DNA from: Trogon surrucura
Taxonomy: Eukaryota; Chordata; Aves; Trogoniformes; Trogonidae
Length of the DNA: 64,000 nucleotides
NCBI GenBank assembly: GCA_020746105.1
Contig: CM036617.1
Span: forward strand, 203,567,971 to 203,631,970
Reading direction: 5' to 3'
The notes under the pieces are model-generated. The model did not search any database. It was not told the origin of the DNA and saw only the letters and a list, made by a program, of their open reading frames with translations. The position numbers and the translations under genes are program-made. This document shows, piece by piece, positions 1-11,220 of this stretch; the stretch's first letter is position 1, and each line of letters opens with the position of its first letter.

Positions 1-409
1 GGATTGGTTGAAAAGGTTATGCTACCTAAGAGGAAAATGAGGGTAGTCAAGTACAGTAGAATCACTTACAGTGAAGTGGTGTGAAAATTCCAAACAGGCT
101 TAGTGCATTTCAGTAAACTTCTTCATCAAGCTGAATACAGTGATGCTTCAGATACTATAACCTTTGGAATACATGAACAACATATTCAGATAGTGTTAAA
201 TGAGGATTATTGTCTTCTCATCTTGGACAAAAGCAAAAACTGAGAAGAAAAACATGTCACCTGTTGCTGCAGATTCTATCACCTGGAAGTGAAGCCCATT
301 TAGACTAATCTTTTTGCAGATGTTTTACCTTGCACTACAAGTTATGCAGTAAAAGCACTTGGAAAAAAACAATTTTGTTTTTAAGACTACAGGGTCCTCT
401 TCAAGGACT
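1..409. other. intergenic, nothing recognised
   Basis: This is AT-rich DNA with no open frame of note and no repeat I recognise. CR1-like text begins near its right edge. Confidence 0.5.
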
Positions 410-1020
410 AAAGACTGCTAAGCAAGGATGAGATTCATTTTGCCAAGTAAAGCAAAAGCTTTTTTGCCAGCTGGCTCACCAGTCTGGTGAGGAGAGGTTT
501 AAACTAGAAGTAACAGGTGACAACCTTCAGTCAACTGAGAAAATAGTGCCACAGGCTGGCAAGTAAAGGGTGGAAGATGATGTGCAAAACAGGGCAGAAA
601 AGGGCTCATCCCAAGTGTACTCACACAAATAAGAGAGATCCAAGAGGACAGCACTATGGGAGAAGCTGTCTCACTTTTTCTGGGAAATCAGCATGAGTGG
701 GTGCTCCTCTCAAGTGCCTGTGCACTAACACGTGCAGCACGGGGAACAAAAGGAGGAATCAGAGGTCTGTTCACAGTTGCAGGGCCATGCTCTCATTAGC
801 AGCATAGATGTGGTGGGATGGATCACACAGCTGGAGTGCTGTGATGGATGGTGCAGGCTCTTTAAGAAAGACATGTTGGGAAAGGGAGGAGGGGAAGTTT
901 TTCTTTATATGAGAGAGAAACGGGAAAGCAGGAAGCTGTACCTTGGAACAGAAAAGGAGCCAGATAAAAAACTCCCAAGCTGGCAGCTGCAAAGTTTTTG
1001 TTAGCCAAATTACTTCCACC
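410..1020 (+). mobile_element. CR1 LINE fragment (ORF1/ORF2 junction and start of endonuclease)
   Basis: The stretch reads like the CR1 region between ORF1 and ORF2, including the typical 'ggtttaaactag' wording near 499, followed by the beginning of the ORF2 apurinic-type endonuclease. A frame at 732-1004 shows decayed matches to the endonuclease (a 'CRLFKKD' stretch, then a glycine-rich run and 'LYMRE', then 'YLGTEKEP') in the order seen in intact CR1. Several frames are needed to follow the match, so the copy is dead. The reverse transcriptase part is absent. The assignment comes from recognising the family's wording, not from a search. Confidence 0.7.
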
Positions 1021-1467
1021 TTGCAGTGGCCAGATACATTACAGGGATAAGAAAGTTCAGCAATATGAGTGTATTTGGAGGGTCAGTGTCTGCCTTGCTT
1101 TTAACACTTCCTTCCACAGAAGGATCACACTGACACAGAGACTGCTCTGTGATCTAAAATGTTAAATTTCTCATGTTAGTTTGCCAACAAAAAGGTAAAT
1201 GCACTATTTCTGATTTTGGTATTAGAATAGGGGAGGGAGGTAAGGTGTTTTTTGTTTTGTTTCTTTTTTTTTGAATAAAACATGAAAAACTCAAAACATC
1301 ATGCTTGTCACATGACAAATAAAACTGGTCATAGATTACTGGTATTATCCATATCTGGTTCAGTCCTTTTTCAATGCTTTGGGATCATCCCACACAGACA
1401 AATGTCATAAATGAAGGACTAAATTTGGAAAGAACCTTTAGATCTTTAAGGAAAGAAGATGACAATT
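1021..1467. other. intergenic, nothing recognised
   Basis: AT-rich spacer between a CR1 fragment and an LTR. A T-rich run lies near 1246-1272. No gene is seen. Confidence 0.5.
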
Positions 1468-2012
1468 ATGCTGGGTTGACTTTGGTGGGCTGCCAGACCC
1501 TAACCAGGCTCTCTATCATTCCCACTCCTCAACAAGACAGGGTAAGAAAATAATATGGAAAAGCCTGTGGGTCAAGACAAAGACCAAGAGATCACTCAGC
1601 GACTACTATCACAGGCAAAACAGACTTGACTAGGAGAAAATGAATTTAAGTTATTGCCGATTAAAACCGATTTGGACAGCAAGAAACAAAACCAAAACCT
1701 AAAATACCTCCACACATTTTCCCAGGCTTAACTTCACTCCTTTCTCATCTTCTCTGCCTCCTCCCTGTTCCTGAGCTGCACAAGAGGGCTGGGGAATAAG
1801 GGGTTATGGTCAGTCCATAAGTGTTTTGAAAGTGATTTTGCCCTTCCTTACATCTGCTTTCCCAGACACGCCACCGTCTTTTCTGCGGGACCCAGCTGTG
1901 CCCTGCAGGAGATCTGTCAGAACCGGCTGGAACTGGCCGTGTCCCTCCCAGGGCAGTCCTGGCCTCTCCTCACAGAGGCTGCTGCCAACGCCTGGGCACA
2001 GACACACAACAC
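1468..2012 (-). mobile_element. solo LTR of an avian endogenous retrovirus (ERVL-like)
   Basis: Read on the minus strand, the text follows the same LTR wording as the copies at 23988-24795 and 43870-47456. It has an opening with 'gtctgtgccc', then 'ctctgtgagg', an A/T-rich middle, a 'cttgacccac' stretch, and an end reading 'gtcaacccagca'. The hexamer acaatt lies on both sides (1462-1467 and 2011-2016), which suggests a target duplication with slightly shifted borders. No internal gag, pol or env sequence is attached, so it is a solo LTR. The family name is from memory; the LTR call is firmer than the family. Confidence 0.68.
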
Positions 2013-5000
2013 AATTGCACAACATAATTAGGATAAAATGGGAAAGAAGTATTTCATTATTATTATAAAACCATACTAACTAGTATGTTTTTGATATCAT
2101 ATTGTACTTTGGAAAATATGCTTGTACTGACGTGAGATCTGTGTGATAATCACAAATCGATCACTAAGGACCAAGATCTCCAAAATCAGGGGTGAATCCT
2201 ACAATGATTACAATCTTCTCAGGTCATCTGTGTATATTTAATGATCAAACCACTGTGCAGTCTCTCTGTGCCACTTAAAAGGTGGTTACAACTTTGCAGC
2301 AAAGGTAATAACAAAATATTGGAGAGTACGAGATCTGCAGCCAGTATACATCCACTGTGTAGGCTTCCACACATGTTGGTCTCTGGAGGTGTATGTGATC
2401 ACCAGCAAACTGAAGGTTGCAGGATTTTTTAATTGCTTGTTGTCAGTGCATAGGCGTTGTATTTCAGATCACGAATTTTGAGTTGTCCATCCTTCCTTTG
2501 TTTCCCAATTATATGCGTATGCACGAGAAAAGTACAGCCAGAGTGTAGAAGTTGCAGCAACACCTATTGAAGTACATATCATAAACTTATTTATGTTCTA
2601 GGGCTTTTCTACATAGAAGTGTTGTCCCAAAACCTGGGGTTCATCACCTGTTGTCCAATGAACCATCCCACACGCAGAGCAGAGGTACTTCCTTTCATTA
2701 AATAGATGTGCATGTATGGGTACCTGTCCCAACACAGCACAACAAATCTTCAAGTACACAGTTATTTATACACAAAACATTAACATATTCAACTTTCTAG
2801 TACATATACGTTACTATTCTATTAAATGATTGGTTAAAGTTCCTACACCTAGCATATAAATTGATGTTCTCCACTTTTGTCTTTTGGGTCAGTGGTATAA
2901 TTGGGGTAGATGGTCCATGAGTTAGTGGTCGCAATCTCCCCTTGCCAGAATTACGTTTCCCCTAGCTTCTTACTTCTTTTGGTCTTCTAAGAAGTTCTTC
3001 ATGGGTTGCTGACTACACTAGTAATTCATCATTTTAAACTTCTTTAGAGACACTTATCCTGTTTACCAGACAAAGACACATTTTTAGCCTGAAGTGTGAT
3101 AGAGTTAATTTCTAACCTATAATATATTGACACTAAAAGTGTCGAAAGAGGATCCTGTGTGTTGTTTCACAGGTTCAGCTCTGATTTCTGTTGGCATGTT
3201 TCACGTTAATTAGTATGCCTTAGTATGCCTTTTCTTTCTGTAGTCTTCAAGAAACTTTTGTATTTACTGCAACATTGTTGAGAGCAAGTCTTATGTCCCG
3301 GGTACTGTTTTCTTCCATGAGTAAATTAAACCTTAAAAATAAGTAGAAGCATCCTAAAATAAAGTTAATTTGAGGACCTAAAATGAGGGAATTTTCCAAC
3401 TCATGCACTGAGAATGGGGTGGTATAATAAAACACAAGGCATTCATTCTATTTGAATCATTAGAAAACAACAAAAGAGATACAAATGGAAGCAATAATTA
3501 AAATATTAAGTTTTCAGAGACATATCACATTCCACAGATGTCTGGAAGTAAGTATCATTCTCTGTGCCGCACCTATTCTTCCTGCAGTTCAAAACTGAGA
3601 GCTATTGAAACCCTGCAGAAACAGATTGGTTTTACCCCTGAAGAAGGCTTCCTAAAGTCAGAGACAAAGAAAAATATTTAAAAAATTAAGAGGTGAAATC
3701 CTGTCCCCAGTAAAGTCAAATCACCACTCTGAAAGCTGTATGTTGAAAACAGTATTTCAAATACAACATTTGGAGGTGTTTTATGCTAGTGCTTTCTTGT
3801 TCACGTAACATTGAAGTGAAACCTCTGGACACATCTAAAGCATGAAGATTCTTAAGAAGAATCACTAATATAAAACTTAAAGTTAAATCAACATGTTAAT
3901 TACATAACTTCTAAGTACTTTGCTTTGAGTCTGTTCTTAAACAAACCTGAAAAAGAAAAAAAGGGACTCTGACATTAGGTAGAAGATTTAGAATCAAAAT
4001 TATCTACTTATTTCTTGGAGAGCTTTAGTCAAATTCCTATAAAATTACATTTCAAGAACATGCTAGTTCAGATTATTTACAAACAATAAAAAAGAAAATA
4101 ACAGAAAGAACTTTATTAAGTTTAGCTAAATAAAGAAAACAGGGCTTATAATTTAAGCACATTTGTCAAAATCGAATGCCAAGTGCTGTTTGACCTGTTT
4201 AAAAGCTGTTTGAGTGATACAAAAAATATTCTTCTGAGAAACAGTTTAATAAATATTTTGTTCACAGGATCAATATTAATGTACATCTGCTTCATCAAAA
4301 ATAATCACTATGTATGACAAAAAGGAAAAAAAAACACAGCAGTTTGCAAGATCACAGCCTAAAGCTCTGCAAAAGCCTAGGTGAAGATTTGTACTCATGA
4401 ACATTTTATTTTCAGTAAAAGCTGTTATTTCAGTTGCTCTGCAGGTTCTACTAGACCAAGGCACAGTAGCTACAACCAATAGGCCTTTCATTATTGCAAC
4501 ATGTGTTCTCAAAGTTCAACATGTTAGGGCAAAATACAAGCCTTCCATTGGTAAAGTCATTTGCAGTCTCTCTCACTTTCTTTCTATTGCAAGCATAGTG
4601 CTAAGAATAATGAAATTATCTTCAAAATCAGTTTATGGGAAATCCCATGTTTTACTGATAACGATATTGAAATAATCTAAATAGTTGTCCTTACAATTCA
4701 GCCCATTACTCTTGACCAAAATGGAAATTTAACAAAGGAGTCTTTTAGGATAGGTAATGACTTTCTACACTTTTATTGTGGTGATTCTCCAGCAATCAGC
4801 ATGATAATCTTGCATAATTATTAGCACTTAAATTCACATGATAAATATATTTTTTCTGATTTCAATACTTTCTCATACTTGGAGAAAACCGAGAAAGGTC
4901 TCTGCTTTATTCACTGAACATGTGAATATTGATGCACTTACTTGTACTACATCCTGAATCAAAGAAATGCAAAACAGTCCTAAGTTTTTCTTGATATGTA

Positions 5001-8000
5001 AGAAGTGATCCTTTTTAAACAGACTCCAAACTGCACGAACGTAGTTGTTACAAGAACTGTAATATCAGTGTTGAAAAAAATTGTTTCAATACAAATAAAA
5101 AAATGTATACATTATTTGTGAACATCTGTATGTTCCACTAGATTGTTTGACCTGTTCCTCTTAAAATCAGTCTTCCAATCAGGATGTTATTTGCTGAAAG
5201 AAATCCTGAAAACTGGGATTAAAGGGGAGTACTGCCTTTCAGTAATTATGACGGTTAAAGAGAAAAAGGAAGTATCAATAAAGTATTCGTAAAGTATAGT
5301 ATGTTCCACTGTGCACTCAAGACTATCTCTCATTCAAATGAAATTACCCTTTGATTTTCATTATAGAAATGAGAATACATAGTAGTAGTAATCATCTGAG
5401 AAATGAGTTATAGATCCAAACTTATAGGTCCAACTTTTCAAGTTAACACTTTTTTCTTAGCTGAAATAGCATGAGTGTTCATGGGTCATTGTTTAACTAT
5501 TTGTTTCTAAAGTACAGAGGATAAGTGAAAAGAACGTGTTTAGCAAGACATTTTTGAAGAGAAATGTTTTAAGTATTTACAACATTTTTACTTCAGAGAT
5601 ATTTTACTTCAGTGAAATAGTCAGTGGGCAGAAATGAAAATTCATTCACATTGATGAATAGTCCACCTGATTTTACAACAAATGCTGTGTATTCCTTGGT
5701 TAATATGGCTCATTGTGCATAGGTGAATTGGTCAGCATGCCGGAATGTTGCATTTCTCAGAAATATAGCTCAAAGGCAAGTCAGCAACAGTACTATTCGA
5801 TTTGTTGCTTGCCTAGAGTCTATAATACTTCACATACAAACTTAATATTCTTATCTGTCTTTTCTGTAACTTCTTGAATTTTACTTTAAAAGCCTCTCTA
5901 ACAGGTATAATTTTCCAACTGATTTTCTGCTGACTAGAAACAATGAAGCAATTTTATGTAAGTTTCCTATGAGAATTTAACTACTATATACATTTGTCTT
6001 TCTTGCTGGTTCTATACTAAAAACCCCATTTTAATGATGGTTTATGAGATTTTTGTGGAAAAAAAGAGGTAAAATTATTACCCTGTTCCTACAGAAGACT
6101 AAGAGAATCTCATAATTATATGTACATTGACAGATGTCATTATAAAATTAGAGATAACTTGTGATATAAAATATATTTTCATTTGGTTTATGTTATTTTT
6201 TCTTTGACTAACTATACAGAAAGCTTACATACTCATTTTATCATCTCTTACCTCTCTTTTACTTGAGCAGTATGAATATATGCATGTTTACTCTCTCTAT
6301 AAACATATATACCTTGTTTCCAATGTACATTTCTCTCTTCACCAAGATACAGCATAAGTGATTTATAGACAAAATTTATTACAGGATAGAAATATGCTGA
6401 TACAAAGTACAGAAAACCATCTATGCAGGGAAAAGCAATATAGTACCCAGTGTTGTAATAAACTGCATATTTCGTTAGGAAAGATATTTTATTGATTTAT
6501 TTTTCACTTGTTCATTGCAAGTTTTCTATGATTTGTCCTGATTATTACTTTTTATATCATAGTTTAAATTACCAGAGGAGGAAATTAATTTTTTCCACTC
6601 TTATCTTTGGTGTGAGCTCTCATTAAATGTGAGTTAAATGGCTGTACTTAACCATGTAATAATCCGCCATTCATGCTGCGTTAGCAAAGAGAAACAGGTT
6701 ATCTCCTCAGACATCAGCCTGCTGGATGGCCTTCTCAAAAGAGAAATAAAAAATCACCTCGTCTCAAAATCACCTGCTTGAGATTGACCTCCATGTGCTA
6801 AATCCCTCTGCAGGCAGATCTTAACAGCCATTTATCTCTGACACACCCCTGATGCCAACTTACCCTGAGGGCAGAGAGAAACATTTAACAATATAGGATA
6901 TTATTTCCACAGTAATTATCAATTCCCTACGCAGGCTGGTTCAGCTTTCTCCCTCAGAGAACCTTGGGCATGGTGGGCTGCCTCCTGGCCTCAGCAATTT
7001 TTCCTCCAGGAGGCATCTGAGCCAACAATTGCCTTCCAGCAGGTGCATATCTGCCTGAGAAATAGTCCCTTGTGGGTGACTTGTCTACGATGCAGTTCTC
7101 AACAACATTTCTCACCTCTTGAAAGACATCCTCTGTCCATTTTTGTAAATAAAATGTATTATTAATAACTAGGAGTAATCGAAGTACTACTTTTCATCTG
7201 CAAAAGGACAACTAAGAAATATAGCAAATGTGCAATCTGATGCTTCAATTATTCTGAGAATAATTGAACTAACTAACATTGCATAGCTAAACTGAGTTTG
7301 AAGAAGTTAGTACCCTACATAGGATTTACACTCATATATAAACACGTGGTTTTGGTGAAGCTGGATGATTTCCATGCAGATATCAGAATTACTATCTCTG
7401 TAACATTTTGCTAATTTTACTCAAATTATCACTCAGAGATTTAGCAAACTAGTAATAGGATCATATTTTTTTTTAGTGTATAGCTGAAAAACAGCCATGG
7501 GATGGAAGTCACGTTTATAAAGAAACATCTTCGGAAAAGAAAGTGTAAGCATTTCATTGCTAATAAGTGAAACTTAGGTCAAAGATAAATTACAAATGGT
7601 GAGAGGCAATACTGGAGAGAAGAGGATCATGTTGAGGTTGGAGACCTATTCTGCCTTGTAGATGAATGCGCTGTAGAGATAAAATATTATTTATGCCCTT
7701 CAGTCTTATGTAGAAAGTAAAAATATGATTGAATCACATATTTGGATTCAGTTATGGAAACTGCATCATATCACATGATGTACTTTTATTGCATGTGGCT
7801 TCCCTATCACCAAACCATTAAAACCTTCATTCCTCTGCATTTTTTTTCCTTACGGAATATTACTTAGAACCTAAATTCTGTCACAACCAAAGCAAGTAGC
7901 ACTGGAGTTTCAGTGCACTTCTGTTGATTAGGCATAGCCCATTAATCACCACACATTCAGAAAAGAAAAATCCTACTTTTAAACTCTTCTTTCTGGTTGA

Positions 8001-8771
8001 ATAAGTTGCAGGGACTTGACATCTATTACCAATACAACACCTTAAGCACCAGTCCACTGGGTGTGATGAGCTGGAACTCTCATGGCTGCTTCATTAAAAA
8101 AAAATCCTGTTATTCACAGGAATAGAGGTTTCGTATACTGCAGTTAGTTGTGCAAAGTACAAGGACAGAGCATTAAACAGTCACTCATGAATGATGTTTC
8201 TCATCTCTCTGCCTCAGTCTTGATTTTCAGAAGAAACATTGGTTTCATTGCCCTCAAGGTAATGGCTGAAAATCTTCTGCAGGTGTATGTCTACGAAAGG
8301 AAGTTCAACCAGTTCCCTGCTATTCATCCTCATCTTAGCACTATATCTTGTGTCTTCAGGAGTCAAGCTATAAGCAGAAAAGAAGCCCCTGCAACCATGA
8401 AGAGAGGTAGAATATAGAGCTCTGCAGGGGAGAGACTTTTTAGCATCTATAAAAAACTTGGCTTTCATTATTAATTTATATGGCACTTCACTCATTAAGA
8501 GTACATATTTTTGTTCTTTTAATCACAAACATGCATGGCTTTCTAAAGTGGTAACTCTTTACTGAGTTTCAGAACTACCATCTGTTTCTTTGTCTTTTAA
8601 TTTCAAAATTAATCTGAAATAAGGTTGTTCTGAGCCTAGACCTCTCCTAGGCTTCTCAGGTTTATGAACTCTCAATGGAGCAATTGGAAATGTATTTATT
8701 TTCAGGAGATGTTTCAGGGCCTATTATAGGTTCTCCTCTGGCTGCAGTCTTCAGCCTTACTCTGAGTGGAA
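2013..8771. other. long intergenic/intronic stretch, almost repeat-free
   Basis: About 6.7 kb of AT-rich DNA without recognisable transposon or coding sequence. Short open frames here (for example 3247-3435 and 4397-4675) have no domain and look like chance. A perfect 10-bp tandem duplication lies at 3211-3230. A less AT-rich, word-rich block at about 6600-7140 is listed separately. Confidence 0.5.
6600..7140. other. candidate conserved noncoding block
   Basis: The composition differs from its surroundings: moderately GC, few homopolymers, no long open frame on either strand, and no resemblance to CR1 or LTR text. It contains balanced sequence such as 'ttatctcctcagacatcagc' and an AT-rich core near 6890-6930. 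Vertebrate enhancers and ultraconserved-like elements often look like this, but nothing here proves conservation. Confidence 0.2.
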
Positions 8772-9232
8772 TCACACAGAATCACATAGAAACACAAAAA
8801 CATAGAATCACAGAATGTCAGGGGTTGGAAGGGACCTCAAAAGATCATCTAGTCCAGCCCCTCTGCCAGAGCAGGACCACCTACAGTAGGTCACACAAGA
8901 ACACATCCAGGCAGGTTTTGAATGTCTCCAGAGACGGAGACTCCACAACTTCCCTGGGCAGCCTGTTCCAGTGCTCTGTCACCCTCACAGTGAAAAAGTT
9001 TTTTCTAGTGTTTTTATAGAACCTCCTATGCTCCAGCTTGTACCCATTGCCTCTTGTTCTGTCATTGGACATCACTGAAAAGAGCCTGGCACCATCCTCC
9101 TGACACTCCCCCTTGACATATTTATAAACATTTATGAGGTCACTCCTCAGCCTCCTCTTCTCCAAGCTAAAGAGACCCAGCTCCTTCAGCCTTTCTTCAT
9201 AAGGGGCACGTTCCACTCTACTCTTACACACA
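8772..9232 (-). mobile_element. CR1 LINE 3' end, 5'-truncated
   Basis: On the minus strand this is the last part of CR1 ORF2 followed by the 3' UTR. The plus-strand text 'cagaatgtcaggggttggaa' near 8815 is the reverse complement of the CR1 3' UTR. The degenerate octamer tail lies to its left (about 8772-8815). The copy is fairly well preserved, with an open frame across its coding part. Confidence 0.93.
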
Positions 9233-9240
9233 GTCCTGTG
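8881..9240 (-). pseudogene. CR1 ORF2 C-terminal fragment
   Basis: This is the C-terminal region downstream of the reverse transcriptase. Visible landmarks are '[20 protein letters not shown]', then '[20 protein letters not shown]', '[14 protein letters not shown]' and '[20 protein letters not shown]', ending in '[10 protein letters not shown]'. The same landmarks, nearly identical, close the intact ORF2 at 52017-54272. The N-terminal endonuclease and the catalytic palm are missing, so it cannot act as a polymerase. The open frame continues at its 5' side into flanking DNA to 9294, and those extra residues are not CR1. Confidence 0.9.
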
Positions 9241-9737
9241 AAGTTTAATGATTGCTTGGTCACCCACTTTGTTTACCCTTAATTCCCACATCATTGCCTT
9301 CTTTACAGGAACTCACCTGACACTTCACTATTCTCTTTTTCCATATTGACCTCTTATCAGAGCCACACGTGTGACTAAGTCAGCCTTCGACTGTAAGGAT
9401 TTGCTCGCCTTAGGATCCTGTTCCTGTACTTTGTAAGGTCCCACTAATAGAAGTTCATTGTTTGCCTGCAGTGATTTTAGAATGTGGGTTGCTATTGCTA
9501 ACATCTAGAAAAAGTAAGAAAGTGCTGTATGCATTGAAAAACTAAAAGCTCAAAATTAGTTTGGAATCTTTATTCCCTGGAAGTAACACGCAATTGTCAG
9601 TGTTTGCTCATTTTGCAAGACAGTTAGACCATATGATATTATAGTCTTCATCCTGTGATTTTTAAGAGTATAACTTGGAGGAAGGAGAGGTAGGTTCAAA
9701 TGATCACTCCTTGTTGTACAAATGATTGCTCCTTGTT
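9233..9737. other. spacer between two CR1 fragments
   Basis: AT-rich DNA with no recognised gene or repeat. Confidence 0.45.
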
Positions 9738-10118
9738 GACCGAGAGGAGACCTTATCACTCTTATCACTCCCTATCACTCTCTACAGATCTTGTCACTGT
9801 CTACAACTACCTGAAAGGCAGCTGTAGTGAGACAGATGTTGGCCTCTTCTCCCTAGTGAATAGCGATAGGACAAGAGGGAACGGGTTCAAGTTGTGTCAG
9901 GCAAAGATTATACTGGATATTAGGAAAAACTTATTCACCAAAAGGATGGTGGAATGGGTTGCCAAGGAAGGTGTGGGAGTCACCATCCCTGGACGTGTTT
10001 AAAAAATAGTTGGATGTGACACTTCAGGAAATGCTCTATTGTTACAGTGGTGTAGGGCTGTAGGTTGGACTTGATGACCTTAAGGTCCTTTCCAAACTTT
10101 ATGATCCTATGATTCTAT
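9738..10118 (+). mobile_element. CR1 LINE 3' end (older subfamily)
   Basis: The open frame 9700-10002 carries CR1 ORF2 C-terminal wording ('[17 protein letters not shown]', '[10 protein letters not shown]', 'DIRKNLFT'). It is followed by the 3' UTR 'ttggacttgatgacctt' and two tail octamers ending near 10118. Near 9750-9790 the normal 'ccttatcgctctctac' text has been expanded into several short 'tatcactc'-like repeats. Its sequence differs from the 8772-9232 and 52017-54369 copies, so it belongs to another CR1 subfamily. Confidence 0.88.
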
Positions 10119-10121
10119 GAT

Positions 10122-10303
10122 TCTAAGACTGGAATGGTCTGCCCAGGGAAGTGGTGAATCACTCCCTTTGGATGTATTTAAAAGCCATTAAGATATGGTG
10201 CTCTGTGACGTGGTTTAGAAGTGGACCTGGTAGAGTTAGGTAATGGTTGAACTTGAAGATGTTAAAAGTCTCTTCAACCATAAAGCTTCTATGATTCGAT
10301 GAC
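10122..10303 (+). mobile_element. second CR1 3' end, abutting the first
   Basis: Right after the tail of the previous copy the text restarts at 'actggaatggtctgcccagg', a point before the end of ORF2. It runs to another CR1-like 3' end ('gttgaacttgaagatgtt' and 'ttctatgattcgatga'). Two CR1 3' ends therefore lie head to tail in the same orientation. Confidence 0.8.
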
Positions 10304-10644
10304 TGCAGATGCAGCTGTTACCGGGATGCACACAGGCCAGCTCTACTAATGTCACGGCAGCAGCCACTGTGACCGCGGGCCCGAGCATATGCTACTTCAC
10401 ATGCCCACTCTTCCACGACAAGGAGGTGTTCCAGGCCAAGATGCTCGTCATGGGCATCCGAGCCTCCAGGAGGTTGGGATTTTTCCTTCCCCTCTCACAA
10501 GGCAGGAGGGTGCAGGCGCTGTGCCATGCTGGGGACTGTGCCAGGGCTGCGCTTGTCTGGCCACTGGTAAGAGCCAAAACCCCTGAGTGTGTTGCTGGGC
10601 TGAGGACAGCCTTCTGACCGATCCCACCCTGGCCTTGGCGGTCC

Positions 10645-11022
10645 ATGCCCTTGACCTTCTTGCTTCTCCTTGCAGCCTCCAATGCCAGCCCGGAGGTTGC
10701 TGGCCTCAGCAGCCGCTCCAGATCACCCCTGCCCATGCAGCTGCAGCAGATCACCTGCTCGCAGCGCCAGGCCCAGGGGCCATACAGCCGGCCTGGCAGA
10801 CGCTGCCAGTGGCGCTGTGCACCTGCAGCAAGGGAGGAGGGCTACACTCCCAGCCGGGGGCTGCCAGAGCCATTGACCACCTCCCTGGCTCCAGACACCA
10901 CCCGCCCCAGCACCACCAGCCACGGCGCCTCCGAGGAATCCAGCACCGTGCCAGCGCTTGGCAGCAACAACCATGCCAGCACCCCTGGACCTGTGCAGTT
11001 GCAAGAGCACTCCTGCTCATGA
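10645..11022 (+). pseudogene. open frame of 125 codons in the GC-rich block, secreted-like start
   Basis: The translation begins 'MPLTFLLLLAASNAS', which would pass as a short signal peptide. A basic, serine-rich middle follows, then a Ser/Thr/Pro-rich mucin-like second half from about residue 75. However, a good acceptor-like tract ends at 10674, inside the supposed signal peptide, and overlapping frames are equally open. I therefore doubt that this is a real start. A diverged copy of the first part of the frame ('FSFVLLLTAS') recurs about 900 bp downstream. Confidence 0.2.
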
Positions 11023-11125
11023 CACCGGGCCCAGAAACCTTACAACCAGCAGGGCTGCCACCACCAGAGCTGAAGGGTACCACCACTGAGTGCTGGCACT
11101 CATCCCCCTCCACCGGTATCATCAG

Positions 11126-11220
11126 GTTAGTGGTTCAACTCCCCACTGTTCCCTCCTTGCCGTCACTGGGGAAAGTCTCAGAGCTTCTTCCCTCACCCGT
11201 CCCTTTCCTTTTTCCCCAGG
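11126..11220 (+). other. putative small intron in the GC-rich block
   Basis: It runs from 'gttagtgg' just after 'tatcatcag' to a pyrimidine-rich tract ending 'ccccag' before 'gttcctctgc'. Both ends obey the GT-AG rule with good context. The size is typical of compact avian GC-rich genes. Without transcript evidence it is only a candidate. Confidence 0.3.
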
